From Oncomelania hupensis (Eukaryota; Mollusca; Gastropoda; Littorinimorpha; Pomatiopsidae): a stretch of DNA of 64,000 nt. The translations under genes were made by a program, and so were the position numbers. The DNA is taken from assembly GCA_036898135.1 (NCBI GenBank), contig CM072525.1:24584887-24648886 (forward strand), in the 5' to 3' direction. Of this stretch, positions 21,479 through 34,039 are shown piece by piece; positions within the stretch are counted from its first letter, which is position 1; each line of letters opens with the position of its first letter. The notes beneath the pieces were generated by a model. That model saw only the letters and a program-made list of their open reading frames with translations. It was not told where the DNA came from and did not search any database.

Positions 21479-22392
21479 TATGTATTCTTGCAGTCCAGTG
21501 ACTGTACCCTAGAATGTTTATAATATTATTATTTCTTTATGTGTATAGTTAACCACGATTTATATTTATATATGTATAGGAAATTAGAGTGGAGATTCCA
21601 GTGGACCACAGATTTAGCAGAATGTTCGTCGCTTATGTATAGAGATGTGGAGCTATCACTGAGGGCTACCTTGGCCTTCAGTGAGACGCTCTGCACAGAC
21701 CTATTATACAGGGTTGTGCAGAATTTCGTCTCATATGTTACAGACGAGCAGGCGTTATATCGTGAGCCCAACTCGGCACAAGACACGAACCAGTCGTCGC
21801 CGAACGTTGGCTGCCGAGGCATCGAACGCACTGCGCTAAGATAGCCCACCCATCTAGCCACCACAAGGAGCAGACGCCCCGACAACACAGCTTGTCACAG
21901 AAGCGACCTCAACGCAGCCACACAGTTAAGTGCCACAAGAAACAGTGCACTAAAACTCTGTATAAACAGGACCATAGTAGTCCACTCTTCAAGAACTCTG
22001 ACCATTAAGGCAGAAATCATCCAGTGCCCGATGAAGAAAAAGTAGCTGCCTTGATTATCAGCGAGCGAACCATTCGCATTGACAGTTGAACTTTTAAATT
22101 AGTTTCGTATTTCTAAGATCGTGTATAGAGTAGAGGAAATAAATGTGTGATTTTTACTGTTGTCAAGTGGCTGGACTACATATGATTCATAGCCGTGTGA
22201 AAGCTAGTGTGACAGTGATCTTTTACCATTTTTCTATCTATCTCTGTACCCCAGCCTAAACACAGACCGAGCTAAACAAATAAATGTATTAAGTTAAGTC
22301 ACAGGGAGATACTAGCGATCCCCATCGACTAAGACGAGTGGGTAATAGCATTCCATTGTGCAGAGCCCAGATACAATAAAAACCCCGTCACA

Positions 22393-22731
22393 GGCACCCT
22401 TTCTTTATCAGTGATCGTATACAGGGATTGACAATTCAGTTCGTACTGAACACTTGTGCAATGGAACGTTAAATCTTAGTGTTCATATCCATCTTAATGT
22501 TCAGCTGCCATAGTTTTTAAGATGGATCAAGAGCCCGCTCTAGCCATTTAGGAAAATGGTGGCTAACCAATAATTGACGACAGATAGAATTGTCGGCTAA
22601 ACCTGCTGCCAGCAGTTTTAAATCAACCTGAGGAGGGACGGCATTGACATGGCACACCAATAACAATGCAGTGCCTCTACTCCTTTGGTTGATAGCCAAT
22701 TGCTGTATTAGTACAATTCAGTAATTAATAA
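22393..22731. other. Spacer between X-A and X-B
   Basis: No gene or repeat is recognised apart from the aataa target duplication of X-B at its right end. Confidence 0.5.
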
Positions 22732-24274
22732 TGCCGCGAGAGGACTAGTTTTACCCTGCTTACTCTACTATTTAGCCTTGTTTAGTCATTGTAACCTTAG
22801 AAAGTTAGTGTATTACACAGCAGACGATTACAGTAGACAGAGGTACACACACTGCGAGCTTGACGCAAACAGTGTAGTGACGTCAGCACTGTGTGCGTGG
22901 GATCGAAACGTTTTATCCAATCAAGACTCAGGCTGAGCGGCTAGATCCAGTTCTGGCTGATTCAGTCCAAACCAGGTATTAGGTCAGTTGAGAGTAAGAC
23001 GCCACAGGGTACACAGCTACACCTGAGTAGAGCAATACTTCCACTGAATAGACCAGGAAGCAGGACTTGAGAATCTTAGAATTCTATCAAGTAGCCACGG
23101 GGCCTGACTTTGTCAAACAGGTAAATGAACATACTTCTGTTTCATCGTGATATATTTATATTATTGTTGAAATTATGTTTGTAGAATTTGCCATGCATAG
23201 ATGTGAATTGTTAATCCGAATTTGCCTTACCACGTGGAGAAGCCGAACACGTGTTAAGCACGACCGGCCGACGCCATCTTGAATTATGTACGGAACCACT
23301 GTTGTTGAACCTATATGTATGTTTGCAGACCAGTGGCTGTACCAGTGAATGTTTATATTATTATTAATTCTGTACGTGTATAGTTAGCCACGATTTATAT
23401 TTATGTTTGCACAAAAACTTAGAGTTGAGATTCCAGTGGACCACGGACGTAGCAGAATGTTCGTCGCTTATGTATAGAGATGTGGAGCTATCACTGAGGG
23501 ATACTTTGGCTTTCAGTGAGACGCTCTGCACAAACCTATTACTCAAGGTTGTGCAGAATATCGTCTCTTGTGTTACAGACGAGCAGGCGAGCAATAACGT
23601 GCGCCCAACTCCACAGGAAGACGAGTTGGCTGTTTAGCCTCTACAGCACAAGCCTGAGAGAGCAACCCTGGAAAACACCCTGCAAGACCCCACAGCGTGG
23701 CAAGGGACCAAACTACACGACGACACATCGTGTACCAGAAGCTACCTCAACGAAGGACTTCAAACCCACTACATGACAGTTAAGTGCATAAGCAAAAGTG
23801 CACCCAAACTGATAGCAAAAGGACCACAGTAGTCCACTCTTCAGAACTGTAGTAAAACGGACCACAGTAGTCCAATCTTCAAGAACTTTAGTAGCCAGTG
23901 CCCTATGAAGACATAACAGCTGCATAGACTATCAGCGATCGAATTATTTGCAGTGACTCATGACTTTTTAAGGTAGATTAGTACATCAAAAATCTTGTAT
24001 AGAGTAGAAGAAATAAATTTGTGATTTTAACTGTTATGAAGTGGCTGGACTACTGTACATATGATTCATAGCCGGGTGAAAGCTAGTGTGACAGTGATCT
24101 TTTACCATTTTTCTATCTATCTCTGTACCCCAGCCTTAACACAGACCGAGCTAAACAAATAAATTTATTAAAGTAATTCACAGGGTGACTAACTAGCAGT
24201 TCCCATCGAATAAAGCGTGAGGGTTACAGCATTCCATTGTGCAGAGCCCAGCAACACCTAAACCCCACGTGACA
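22732..24274 (+). mobile_element. Family X solo LTR copy B
   Basis: Aligns along its length with both halves of copy A. Ends are TGCCGCGAGAGG and CACGTGACA, and a perfect 5-bp duplication aataa flanks it (22727-22731 and 24275-24279). No long frame is present. The perfect duplication supports a single LTR insertion or solo-LTR formation. Confidence 0.82.
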
Positions 24275-25444
24275 AATAATATAAGGGAAAAAAAAGAGGA
24301 AAGCAATATAGTAGCGTCCAACTGTTCAGAATAAGTCAGTTTACAAAAATACGTTGGTGCTCCAAAATTGTCACAGCTATTCAAGTAGGTCAGCGCTTTC
24401 TGTCAAAATTGTGATATTCATATGACTTTACCTGACACCATGTGTCAGTCAAATGAGGGCTACAGAAGATTAAGTGGAGGATTTGAAATTAAGATGTTAT
24501 AAATACAACTAGCAGGGTGTGGAAGAAGTTTGTTTAGGGGTGGGGAGGAGGTGTGTGTGTGTGTGTGCATGTATAAGTGAGAGAGACAGAGAGAGAGAGA
24601 GAACATTTGTGTTTAAGCTCATGCACGTGTGTACATATTTGTGTAACGTTGGTCATGATTCTTTATGGCCTTTCTGCTGCTTTCTTTAGGTTCAGTAAAA
24701 GGTATGTGTCCTTAGCTGTTTCAACGTTTGATTTTGTATAATAGGTCAGGTCCTCTCAGCTGGTCGTTTTCTCCTCACCGTGTTTTCCTCTGAAATTGTG
24801 TTGAATGGCGCAAATGTCACAAATAGCAACTGAAATACATAAGTACACTTTAAAAGAAAAGTTTTAGCAAACAAAAACAAACAAGCAATCATGAGTAATA
24901 CAAAAAAGTAAGTAAATCTGTCAGAAGAAGACGAGCATTAAATTTGCTCAAAGATTTGCCATGTTTTGTTTTATTCTGCCTTGCATCACTTAAAAAAACA
25001 TTTTTGTTCTTTACATATCAAAATATGTTTTTATATGTCGTGAACGAGAGCAGTTTTCTGGTTTCTTTTTAAAATTTTATTATTACTTTTTTACAACTAT
25101 AAATATTTTGTCTTTTAAATCCAGAAAATACAACAGTCAAACAGTCTGAAAAACAAAATTTTAAATGGGGGTTGGAGAAAGAATGGGAGGGCGAGAGGGG
25201 TGGGTGATGGAGGGCGAAGAATTCGTAGTAACAGACGCAGTACGAGAAAGATATAGAGAGAGACGGGTGTGGATGGTTGTAGACGGAATAAAGGAATCAG
25301 AAAAATAGAAAGAAGACTACATTAAACGATATGTTGGTGTCAGTTTTCATTGTAATGTTTGCATTACATGTTGACTTTAGGTCAAATTAAAATTCATACT
25401 ATGCGTTTATATAATGTGTCCACTTTTGAGAACAGGATAATTAT
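24275..25444. other. Non-coding DNA with GT and GA microsatellites
   Basis: A (gt)n run and a gagaga tract lie at about 24552-24602; otherwise AT-rich with no gene recognised. Confidence 0.55.
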
Positions 25445-25572
25445 CTGTGTTCATATATATATTCTTCAAATGTCATGTACACGTACATAATTATGTGCCA
25501 CAACCTAACATTGCTTGAGCGCCCCATCCGTCAGAATTAATGAGTGTACTTGGTTACTACGCAGTTAGTTGT
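25445..25572. repeat. Left arm of a large palindromic element
   Basis: The inner 68 bp (25505-25572, starting ctaacattgcttgagcgccc) recur inverted at 26312-26379 with only two or three differences. The homology continues outward (catgtacacgtacat, tgtgccacaac) into 26380-26392 and resumes after the Tc1 element at 28576-28613. Confidence 0.85.
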
Positions 25573-25580
25573 ATGTAGAT

Positions 25581-26158
25581 TACATTACATTACATAATTG
25601 TTGCTTTAGGTCCAGCGGACTCTTCCGAGCCAAATCAGGACCGGACAACCCCCAATCCGCATAAAAGATCTGCCGAAACAACCCTAGTAGGAAAACTGAA
25701 TGCCCTCCACGAGCCAGTCACTTTACAATAAAGACATCCCACGCAGGAGACGGCTGAGGCTTCACCCCAACTTATCGAACCCCCGTTTACAAAAACAAAA
25801 TAGAATACAAACATCATTATAAATTATCAACAAAACACATACATATAAAATGCCTACATTGCTAAATAATAACATCATAGGAAGCCCTAGTGACCACCTG
25901 GCAGAAAGCGTCCAATATTCCCAAGCTGATCCAACAGACCTCATACACAAACAAGGAGTCTTGTCCCGGAAGAGTTTTCAAGAAAAAAGGTAGGAGGCTG
26001 GTCTAGCGAAGAAGACGATAGTATAGCAGATTGATAGAACAGAGCAGGAATGAGAAAGAACAAATGAGAAAGACAGCGACAGTGGGAATTTAAAGCACTA
26101 AATTTCCAGAAAATGGGGATACTATTTATACTGAAACCCCCGGCACCCCAACGGGGGT
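25581..26158 (-). mobile_element. Family Y retroposon copy 1, full length (~578 bp)
   Basis: On the minus strand it begins ACCCCCGTTGGGGTGCCGGG, carries TATAAATAGTATCCCC, and ends in a short atgta-type repeat. It matches copies at 30828, 41320, 43464 and 57226. It lies in the loop of the palindromic element. No coding frame is shared among copies. Confidence 0.85.
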
Positions 26159-26290
<132 letters not shown>

Positions 26291-26311
26291 GGTATGGTAT
26301 ATAAAGAACAG

Positions 26312-26392
26312 ACAACTAACTGCGTAGTAACCAAGCACATTCATTAATTCTGACGGATGGGGCGCTCAAGCAATGTTAGAATGTGACACATA
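26312..26392. repeat. Right arm (first part) of the palindromic element
   Basis: Inverted copy of 25490-25572. It is interrupted at a TA by the Tc1 element at 26395 and continues at 28576-28613. Confidence 0.83.
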
Positions 26393-26453
26393 TACTACTC
26401 AGAATAATACAAGGGCCACTTGGGTATATGGGTCTCTCTTTAAATCAGAAACA

Positions 26454-26506
26454 CGTTCGTTCGTTTATTAGATTATAGTCCCCGGACACTTGCGCATATA
26501 TAGGAC
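26454..26506 (-). repeat. Z mini-retroposon copy 4 (inside Tc1 element)
   Basis: On the minus strand it reads gtcctatatatgcgcaagtg then tccggggactataatctaat and a (cgaa)n tail. The core matches the three other Z copies. A clean target duplication was not found. Confidence 0.6.
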
Positions 26507-27150
26507 CTAACTAAAATCACTTGATTAAGTTTAAATACATGGCTTACAGACATCAGTCATACAACAACAATTACATAAGGATTATAAAAACGCTTATATG
26601 GCGTGGGATAAAAAGGGCAGATGGGCGAACCCATAAAGCCCCTAATTTAAGAAAAGTAATAAAAAGATAAAAAGGGCAAGCAAGCCGTAGCTAAGTGTGC
26701 CCCACACATTAATTAAAACCATATTAAAAGGAGGTCCAGAGAACCAGCACGTTCATAGTACATACGCAAGTACCTGGTGAGAGCTCATAAGGCCCAGCAC
26801 CACACACAAAGAGGGATACCAAGGCGACTGACAGGGAGGGGAAGCCTCGGCCCCGCCGGCGACCATGCATCCTACAAAAGGAATTGTAAAAGATTATAGT
26901 AAAACCTATCCCTTATGGCAAATGGGATCTAACAGATTATAATACGCATAAAGCGTACAAATAAGGGGCAAGTGGACCAACGTCCATCATGCCAATATCA
27001 AATAATAAAATTTAACAGTAACGAATTCAATTTATTAGTTCATCATATTGTATTGCAATCATTTCTGCATCAATAACAAACAAAAAAAGATTTGAGACAT
27101 CAGTCGCTTAAAATTCGAGTAAATTCAATTTAACTGGACATACCCCTCAT
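26507..27150. other. Unassigned DNA inside the Tc1 element
   Basis: No transposase sequence, no clear frame and no repeat match inside the window. It may be an insertion or an unusually long subterminal region. Confidence 0.45.
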
Positions 27151-28213
27151 TTACAAAATCAAAACTTTAGAAACCAAACATCTATAGAGTCGGTATCGGG
27201 TGTGGCCACCGTTTGCATCAATGCAGTCTTGGCATCATTGTCTCATGGACCGTGTCAGGTTATGGAGGATGTTTCCTGGGATGGCCCACCACTCTTGCTG
27301 GAGAACTTGGGCCAGAACTTCAAGGTTAGCTCCTGGAGGGAGGTTTGCCCGTGTCTGTCGACCCAAGACATCCCACATTATGTTCTATGGGGTTCAAATC
27401 GGGTGATCGAGCCGGCCAATTCATCCTTATGACGTGCTGTTGCTGCAGGAAGTCATTGACGATACGCGCTCGGTGGGGTCTGGCATTATCATCCTGTAGT
27501 ATGGCACCTTCCCCAATGGCCCGCAGAGCTGGGAGAACCCTAGGTTGTAGGACGTCATCCCTGTAGCCAATACCGTTTAAGTTGCCATGAATTTGGAGCA
27601 GGGGTGTTCTGAAGTTTAATGCGAAGCTACCCCACATCATGGCAGATCCACCACCAAAGCGGTCACGCTCGCGCACCATCGCATCAGCAAAACGCTCCCG
27701 TGGACGCCTCCAAACATTCACTCGGCGGTCGTTGAAAGACATTGAGAACCGAGACTCGTCTGTAAAGAGCACCCTTGACCAATGTTGCCTAGTCCACACC
27801 AAATGACGCCGAGCCCAGGCCAAACGCGCTGCACGGTGAGCTGGGGTGAGCAAAGGCCGTACTGCTGGTCGTCTTGATCGCAGGTTTGCCTCGTGTAGAC
27901 GGTTGCGAATTGTCTGGTCGCTGACATTGCTGGCTGCGTGGAGCTGTCTTCTGATGGTGTTTGCTGTAGCGGACCTCATCCTCAGAGCTGACAGGGTGAT
28001 GAAATGGTCTTGTCTTGCAGTGGTAACGCGGGGGCGTCCGGACCTTCTTGGTTCTTGGACGCTTCCAGTGTTGTTAAAGCGCTCCCGCAGCCTTTGGACA
28101 ACAGAGTGGGACACTCCCAGCCGCCTGCCAACTTCTCTCACCCTCACCCCTTCCTGAAGCCATGCAATAGCTCTGCCTCTATCCGCATCAGTCAATCGTC
28201 GCCTTGGGGGCAT
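27151..28213 (-). pseudogene. Tc1-family transposase, frameshifted, with internal stop
   Basis: The protein starts MPPRRRLTDADRGRAIAW with a paired-type helix-turn-helix region (about residues 1-110, GVSHSVVQRLRERF) and a GRPR hinge. The catalytic triad is visible: Asp152 (FTDESRF), Asp242 (LQDDNARPH) and Glu277 (LNPIEH), with 34 residues between the last two (DD34E, typical of Tc1). Just after Glu277 one extra base shifts the frame; the C-terminus continues in another frame as WDVLGRQ, QQEWWAIP and ends NGGHTRY. A TGA replaces an expected Arg codon before CQDCIDANGG. The enzyme would cut and paste the element, but this copy cannot make a complete protein. Confidence 0.93.
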
Positions 28214-28612
28214 GGTTAGAAAAGCAGCAAAAGCGCTGCCATTTATACCCGGAAAAAAGCGCCGATTGTTGAACTGAACTCACAAAATGCAAGCCTTTCG
28301 CGTGCAAATCACTTTTTAATGTTGAAAATGTTGCTTTATTAGCAAGACAACAGTAAATTAGGGTCATTTTTTTTGTAAAAATTGGGTTTGTTTTTCAACT
28401 CAGTGCAGAAAGTTCAAAACTCACACATGTGATTACTTGTCAGAATAAGATCGTCTTGAATGTTACTGTACAGGATAAGTTTTGAAATAAGCAATATAAG
28501 CGATATTATTGATAGCAGCAAAAAATAATTAAACTAAATGAAATATGAGTGGCCCTTCAATTATTTTGAGTAGTATATGTACGTGTACGTGACAGTTGTA
28601 GAATGTCTATAA

Positions 28613-29420
28613 GTACTAGCTACTGCAGGTTCGGTCGAGTTCGTCCACACAACGTTAGTAATGATGAATTACAAAATATGCAAAGGCTGCTGTTTAAAAC
28701 AAAACGTAGTTTTAGTATTATGATTTAGTGGCTGATCATAGTTTTAGTAGGCTATTATTATTTAGTTGTGGATTTTTTTGTAATGGCGTGTGAATGCACG
28801 CGTATTGGTGTGTTTGTTCGTGCGTAGTTGTGTGTTTTCCTCTACTTCACTACTCCTTTAAATTCCTCACATAATCCCCACCTCATAAAAATAAAAGTGC
28901 AATAGTACACTAATAGTCTGCTATCAGTTTTAGCAGAGACGGACCAAGGGCAAGGGGGGGGGGGGGGCGAGAGGGGTGGGAGGATGATTCCAAAATTGTG
29001 GCCAGGATCTAGACCCCGGTGGTATCCAGGGGCAAAGGCCTTGTCCGGAGGGTGGGGGAGGAAAGGGGGGAGGAGGTATTGTCTGAGGGGCTTGCCCACC
29101 CTCCCCCATCTCCATCACACTGATTATAATGTATCTTTATGAGGTGCATTGTAGGCCTCTCCTGGAAGAGGATATGTTAATCACTAGTGTAAACCTATTT
29201 GTATTTGAGGTATATATGCTCGTATCTTTGATACGGCAATTTGCGGCTCAATATGAGTATGACACTGTCATTATTTCAAAAAATACACGCACAATCATAA
29301 TGCAACATTGTAGAGGAACAAACGAAAAAAAACACAACATAGAAACTATTTCCAGCTAAAGAAAGAGAGAAGTAGGAGCATTTTTTTGCGAGGGTAATGC
29401 GCAAAACCAATGTCACACAA
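28613..29420. other. Non-coding DNA with a G-rich block
   Basis: No gene. A G homopolymer (about 28955-28968) starts a strongly G-rich block to about 29110. The proline-rich minus-strand frames there are compositional. Confidence 0.6.
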
Positions 29421-29905
29421 GTCCATTAATTCTATGTGACCATTCTATACATAGAATAAATTCTATGCACATAGAATTCATTTTATGTCATATAATTTAT
29501 TTTATGTTAAAGAATTCATTCTATGTTATAGAATGAATTGTATGCACATAGAATAAATTCTATGTTATAGAATTCATTCTTTGTAATAGAATTCATTCTA
29601 TGTTATAGAATATAATTCTATGCATACAAGTGCATTCTATAATATAGAATTGTATTACATACATAGAATCTTATTCTCTATTATTAAATGTTATTCTATA
29701 CATAGAATTTTATTATGGACATAGAATTTTACACTATATTATAGAATGTTATTCTATACAAAGAATTTTATTCTATGACTTACAATATTGGTTTCTTTTT
29801 TATAAATGGAATTTCAACTAATGAATGCTTTTTGTGTGCATATAATGCTTTTTATGTGCATAGAATTTATTCTATGTATAGAATAGTCACATAGAATAAA
29901 TGGAC
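29421..29905. mobile_element. AT-rich fold-back (MITE-like) element, ~485 bp
   Basis: The ends are inverted: gtccattaattctatgtgac at the left and its near-complement gtcacatagaataaatggac at the right. The whole interior is built from catagaatnnattctatg palindromes in head-to-head order. No coding capacity. The target duplication is unclear (aca on both sides at best). Confidence 0.75.
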
Positions 29906-30540
29906 ACATGGCGCCCCATAACACGCATTGTGTGTTTTAATTTACTCACTCATCTTATTACAAATATAGTGTCTGATTTATTTCAGCTCCCAGAAATAGC
30001 TTCCTTGCTTATAATACAGTACAATGTTTATAACACAGTACAATGCTTATATTACAGTACAGTGTCAATGTTGGCTAAATGATCAATTTCAAATGGAAAA
30101 TTTGGTCAGCTTTGCATACAATTTTAGTTTGCTAATATTTCTGCTTTTAACAATTCAGAAATGGGCTTAATATCATTGGAATCAGCAAAAACAGACCTGA
30201 TGAAATAATATTTGCGTACAGAACCGAAAGGTACAGTCACACCATTAATTTTTATCCATTTATTTTCTATATAGGCCTAAGCTATGCAGAGGATCTCATT
30301 ATTGATATGATGATGATGGTCATTGTTGTCAGGGTGGCGACGTGGTGATCGTCCTTAACGCTCATGCAATAGGACGTTAAGCATCGTTTTCCGTCCATAT
30401 GCTTATGTACACAACCCAATATTTATCTAAATTTCTTTATATGTTACTTTGACGGATTCATTAAATTATCCGAGATCGGGCGTAATCACGCCTTAGACCC
30501 CTAAAATCACGCCTTAGAATCGCCGATTAGATGTTAACAC
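29906..30540. other. Non-coding DNA
   Basis: Contains short repeats (acagtacaatgcttatatta type near 30015-30060; atcacgccttaga twice near 30485-30520). A stretch near 30356-30383 (cgtccttaacgctc / ggacgttaagcatcg) can form a short hairpin. No gene seen. Confidence 0.5.
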
Positions 30541-32091
30541 TGTGACGGTTGGTCTATTGTTGCTGGGCTCTGCACAACGGAATGCTATTACCCACCCGTC
30601 TTTCGTCTGCGGGATCGGCTAGTGTAATCACCCTATGACTAATCTTAATACATTTATATGTTTAGCCTGGTCTGTGTGAGGATAGGGTTATAGAGATAGG
30701 GAGAAAATGGTAAACGATTCACTGACACACTAGCTCTCGCACGGCTATGAAATACAGGTAGTCCAGCCACTTGTTAACAGTAAATATCACACATTTATTT
30801 GCTCTACTCTATACATAATTCTCTACGTTACATTACATTACATGATTATTGCTTTAGGTCCAGCGGACTCTTCCGAGCCAAATCAGGACCGGACAACCCC
30901 TGGTCCGCATAACAGATCTGCTGAAACAACCCTAGTGGTAAAACTGAAAGCTCTCCACCAGCCAGTCACTTTACAATAAAGCATGCTACGCAGGGGACGC
31001 TGAGGCTGTACTCTAATTTATCGAACCCCCGTTTACAAAAACAAAATAGAATACAAACATCATTATAAATTATTAACAAAACACATACATATAAAATGCC
31101 TACATTGCTAAATAATAACATCATAGGAAGCCCTAGTGACCACCTGGCAGAAAGCGTCCAATATTCTCAAGCTGATCCAACAGACCTCACACACAAACAA
31201 GGAGTCTTGTCCCGGAAGAGTTTTCAAGAAAAAAGGTAGGTGACTGGTCTAGCGAAGAAGATAGTATAGCAGATTGATAGAACAGAGCAGGAATGAGAAA
31301 GAACAAATGAGAAAGACAGCGACAGTGGGAATTTGAAGCACTAAATTTCCAGAAAGTGGGGATACTATTTATATATATCTAAGCGACGAACAATCTTCTA
31401 TGTCCGTGGTCCACTGGAATCTCCACTCTAATTCCTATACATATACACATCATGGCTAAAATAAACACATGGAGAAGTAATTAACAATATACACATTCTC
31501 CGGTACAGCCACTGGTCTACAATAATAAACTTAGGAGAAATAACAGTGGGTCCGTAGGGGATACCTCATGGTGGCGAAACCGGTCGCGTGCCCGCCATGT
31601 GGTCAAGCAAAGTTTGACTCACATTCACAATGATTAAACATGGCAAGACTTCACAAACATAATCCAACAATAATATCAATAAATCGCGCTGAAACAAAAG
31701 ATTGATCATTTCACTTTTTGACAATGTCCGGCGTTGGCTATATTGCGAGGAATTGAATTTCACCCGTCACCTGCTTAGTCTTTCTGAGAGAGATTACAGC
31801 TTGCGTCCTGCTCGGTTGAGATTTAGACAAAGAATGACCACCTAACGTAGTGGTTAGCCAAAGCCCGCGAAAATCTCGTGAGATCTGAGCGCCGCCAAGC
31901 GGGGGTGTTGGCTGTACGTCAGCAGGATGAGATCACTGCCTACCCTAGCGAGAGTTAGCTTACACATGCTTAGCACAGTCCTTTACTTCTGTCGTCTGCT
32001 AGGCATCGACTTTAATTTACAAAGGGTACAGCAGGCTGAACTATTTAAGGCGTGAAGCCGTAGTGCAGCGTCTAAATAGCCTCTCGTGACA
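30541..32091 (-). mobile_element. Family X solo LTR copy D, interrupted by Y copy 2 and internally deleted
   Basis: On the minus strand it begins TGTCACGAGAGG at 32091 and ends CAACCGTCACA at 30541. Both ends match copies A and B, but about 500 bp that should lie at the Y insertion point are missing. Flanks aacac (30536-30540) and aaaac (32092-32096) are a possible decayed target duplication. Confidence 0.7.
30828..31374 (-). mobile_element. Family Y retroposon copy 2, slightly 5'-truncated
   Basis: Ends with the attacattacatt tail at left and matches Y copy 1 throughout, stopping at tactatttata, about 30 bp short of the full 5' end. It sits inside X copy D. Confidence 0.85.
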
Positions 32092-32795
32092 AAAACACCC
32101 TTGAGAACTCTCTCCCCGGTGTCACATCCTTCAAGTTCCGGGTCTCCTAGTTTATCCGAGCGCATTTGCGCATGCGCTAGGTCATGTCGGGCCGGCTTTT
32201 TCACGAAGTTCTTAGGCGTCATAACCCTAACCCTAACCCAAACCCTAACCCTAAACTCTTAACTCTAACCCAAACCCTAACCCTTACGAAGACTATGATA
32301 GCACTGTGCGCATGCGTCGAATTTTGTAACGCGTCGACCAATCAGAATGCTCCCATTCGCTCCCAGCCCAGCTAAGATACTAGGAACTGTGAGGATGTCA
32401 CACCGGCGTGAGAAGATAGTGAACGCGATGTTAAGCGAGACCAAAAGGTTTTTTTCCAGAGCGAATGTCCGACAAACAGCTGCTTTTTACAAAAGAGTTT
32501 ACTTTGTCGGGAAAAATCGTATCTAAAATTAGCACGGCCATGCGACTGAAATGTTGGCTCAAAGTTCGTTGGTTTACCTTCCTAATTCGTCGCGCTATGG
32601 TTAGGAATTGACGTCATAGTTTGATGTGACGTAGGTTTGTGACGCATTGCAGTGGCTACTTCCTTTGTTTCACTACGGAACTATCAATCATGGCGTTTGT
32701 TCATACTCCCCCCCCCCCCCCCCTCTCTCCCCGTCCTCCTCCCTTCCACTCCTTACAATTCTTAACAAGAAGTGAGAAAAAAAATCCTTAAAATA
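32092..32795. other. Non-coding DNA with telomere-like and poly-C tracts
   Basis: Holds the telomere-like tract at 32218-32284 (separate entry) and a C homopolymer at about 32707-32722. No gene. Confidence 0.6.
32218..32284. repeat. Interstitial telomere-like repeat (CCCTAA)n
   Basis: About ten consecutive, slightly degenerate ccctaa units (variants cccaaa, ctctta), the C-strand form of the TTAGGG telomere repeat common to animals. Confidence 0.85.
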
Positions 32796-33589
32796 ATGAC
32801 AGCCTACTAGCGCCAAAACTGAGAGCTACGAGTATCACGAGAATATTGAAATTTACACGTGTTCTGTTTAATTTACAGAGATACCGGTGATCCACAGTGG
32901 TAATTGATAATTATCAGTATTTGCCACGCCTTCCTAGCGCCAAAACCTGATAAGTAGGCCTACAAATATCATGAGATAATTACAATTATCATGGAATAAT
33001 TACATCTATCAAGGAATATTTACAATTATCATTGAAAAATTACAAATATGTTGGCGTGATCATGCTTAATTTTCAGTTTTGGCTCTAGTAATCCATTTGG
33101 AAATGCGCCAAAGCCGAAAATTGTAATTTTCACTTGATAATTAAAACTTGTACGTGTTAATTGTAAATATGTCGCTAATATTTGTACATATCCCGTAATA
33201 TTTGTAATTATCAGGTTTTGGCGCTAGTAGGCCCTCATATTATGTGAATTATACAGAACGCGTGTTAATTACCATTATCACTGATATCTGCAAATGCAAG
33301 TTTTGGAGCTAGTAAGCCGCCTTAGCCAGGATCAAGCATGATCGCGTACAAATTTTAATAATCAAGTGAAAATTGTAATTATTTTGTGATAATTACACTG
33401 TTCGGTTTTGGCTCATTTCCAGCCGGATTGCTAGAGAAAAACTAAAAATTAAACATGATCACGCGAAGTTATTTGTAATTTTGCAATGATCATTGTAATT
33501 ACCTCTTCATAATTGTAATTATCCCATGATATTTGTAATTATCTCACGATATTTGTAATTATCATGTTTTGGTGCTAGTAGGCCGTCAT
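32796..33589. mobile_element. Fold-back element E1 (~794 bp)
   Basis: Terminal inverted repeats atgacagcctactagcgcca / tggtgctagtaggccgtcat. The interior is made of many ataattacaattatc and complementary blocks, so large parts of the two halves can pair. Same family as E2 at 34534. Confidence 0.82.
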
Positions 33590-34039
33590 ACAAAATTGTA
33601 AAAATGGAAGCGAGTCCTCTTCTTAGATTGTTGCAAATGGGGAACCCTTATTTATCTCTCTTTGTTATATACCATATTTCAATACTTCTAATAGCGTGTC
33701 CTTTGCACCAGAACATCTTTTACTCTGCCGGTAGTCTTCTTTTTTTTCTTGGTGTAGGTCTTCAGATCTAATATCAAAAGTAGGCCTACATTTTTTATTT
33801 TGAAGCATTAAGTTTAAAGCGGATCATATCAAAATTCAAGTAACACTTCTTCTCTCATAAAAAAAAACAAAAACAAAAAAACCCGCTACATAATTTTACA
33901 GTGGCTTGCTGACGTGATAAACAAACAAAAAAAATAATAAAGTGCTTGTCAAGAGGACAAAAGGATGTTTATGCAGAACTAAATATTGTTCCGGTAAAGC
34001 CAGCAAATATTAACAAAATGCAATCATTTGAATATCATG
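33590..34039. other. AT-rich non-coding DNA
   Basis: No gene or clear repeat is recognised. Confidence 0.5.

Larger units (their letters stand above)
10427..22392 (+). mobile_element. Family X solo LTR copy A (~1.5 kb), split by a nested LINE
   Basis: The two halves, 10427-11013 and 21479-22392, align with the uninterrupted copy at 22732-24274 and with a copy at 53533. The ends are TGTCACAAGAG and CCCCGTCACA, that is LTR-style TG...CA. The flanking 5-mers gacac (10422-10426) and ggcac (22393-22397) are a near-match target duplication. No coding capacity is seen, so I read it as a solo LTR of an unidentified LTR retrotransposon. A LINE lies between the two halves. Confidence 0.75.
26395..28573 (-). 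mobile_element. Tc1-like DNA transposon (2.18 kb)
   Basis: Terminal inverted repeats ctactcagaata...agggccact and agtggccctt...ttttgagtag match with few differences and are flanked by TA on both sides (26393-26394, 28574-28575), the target duplication of Tc1/mariner elements. It contains a Tc1-type transposase pseudogene on the minus strand and a Z mini-retroposon. About 750 bp lies between the end of the transposase and the left TIR, which suggests that other material has inserted there. Confidence 0.92.

Noticed and set aside
22392..22732. X copies A and B as the two LTRs of one element
   Set aside because: Only about 340 bp without coding or primer-site features separates them, and each has its own different flanking duplication.
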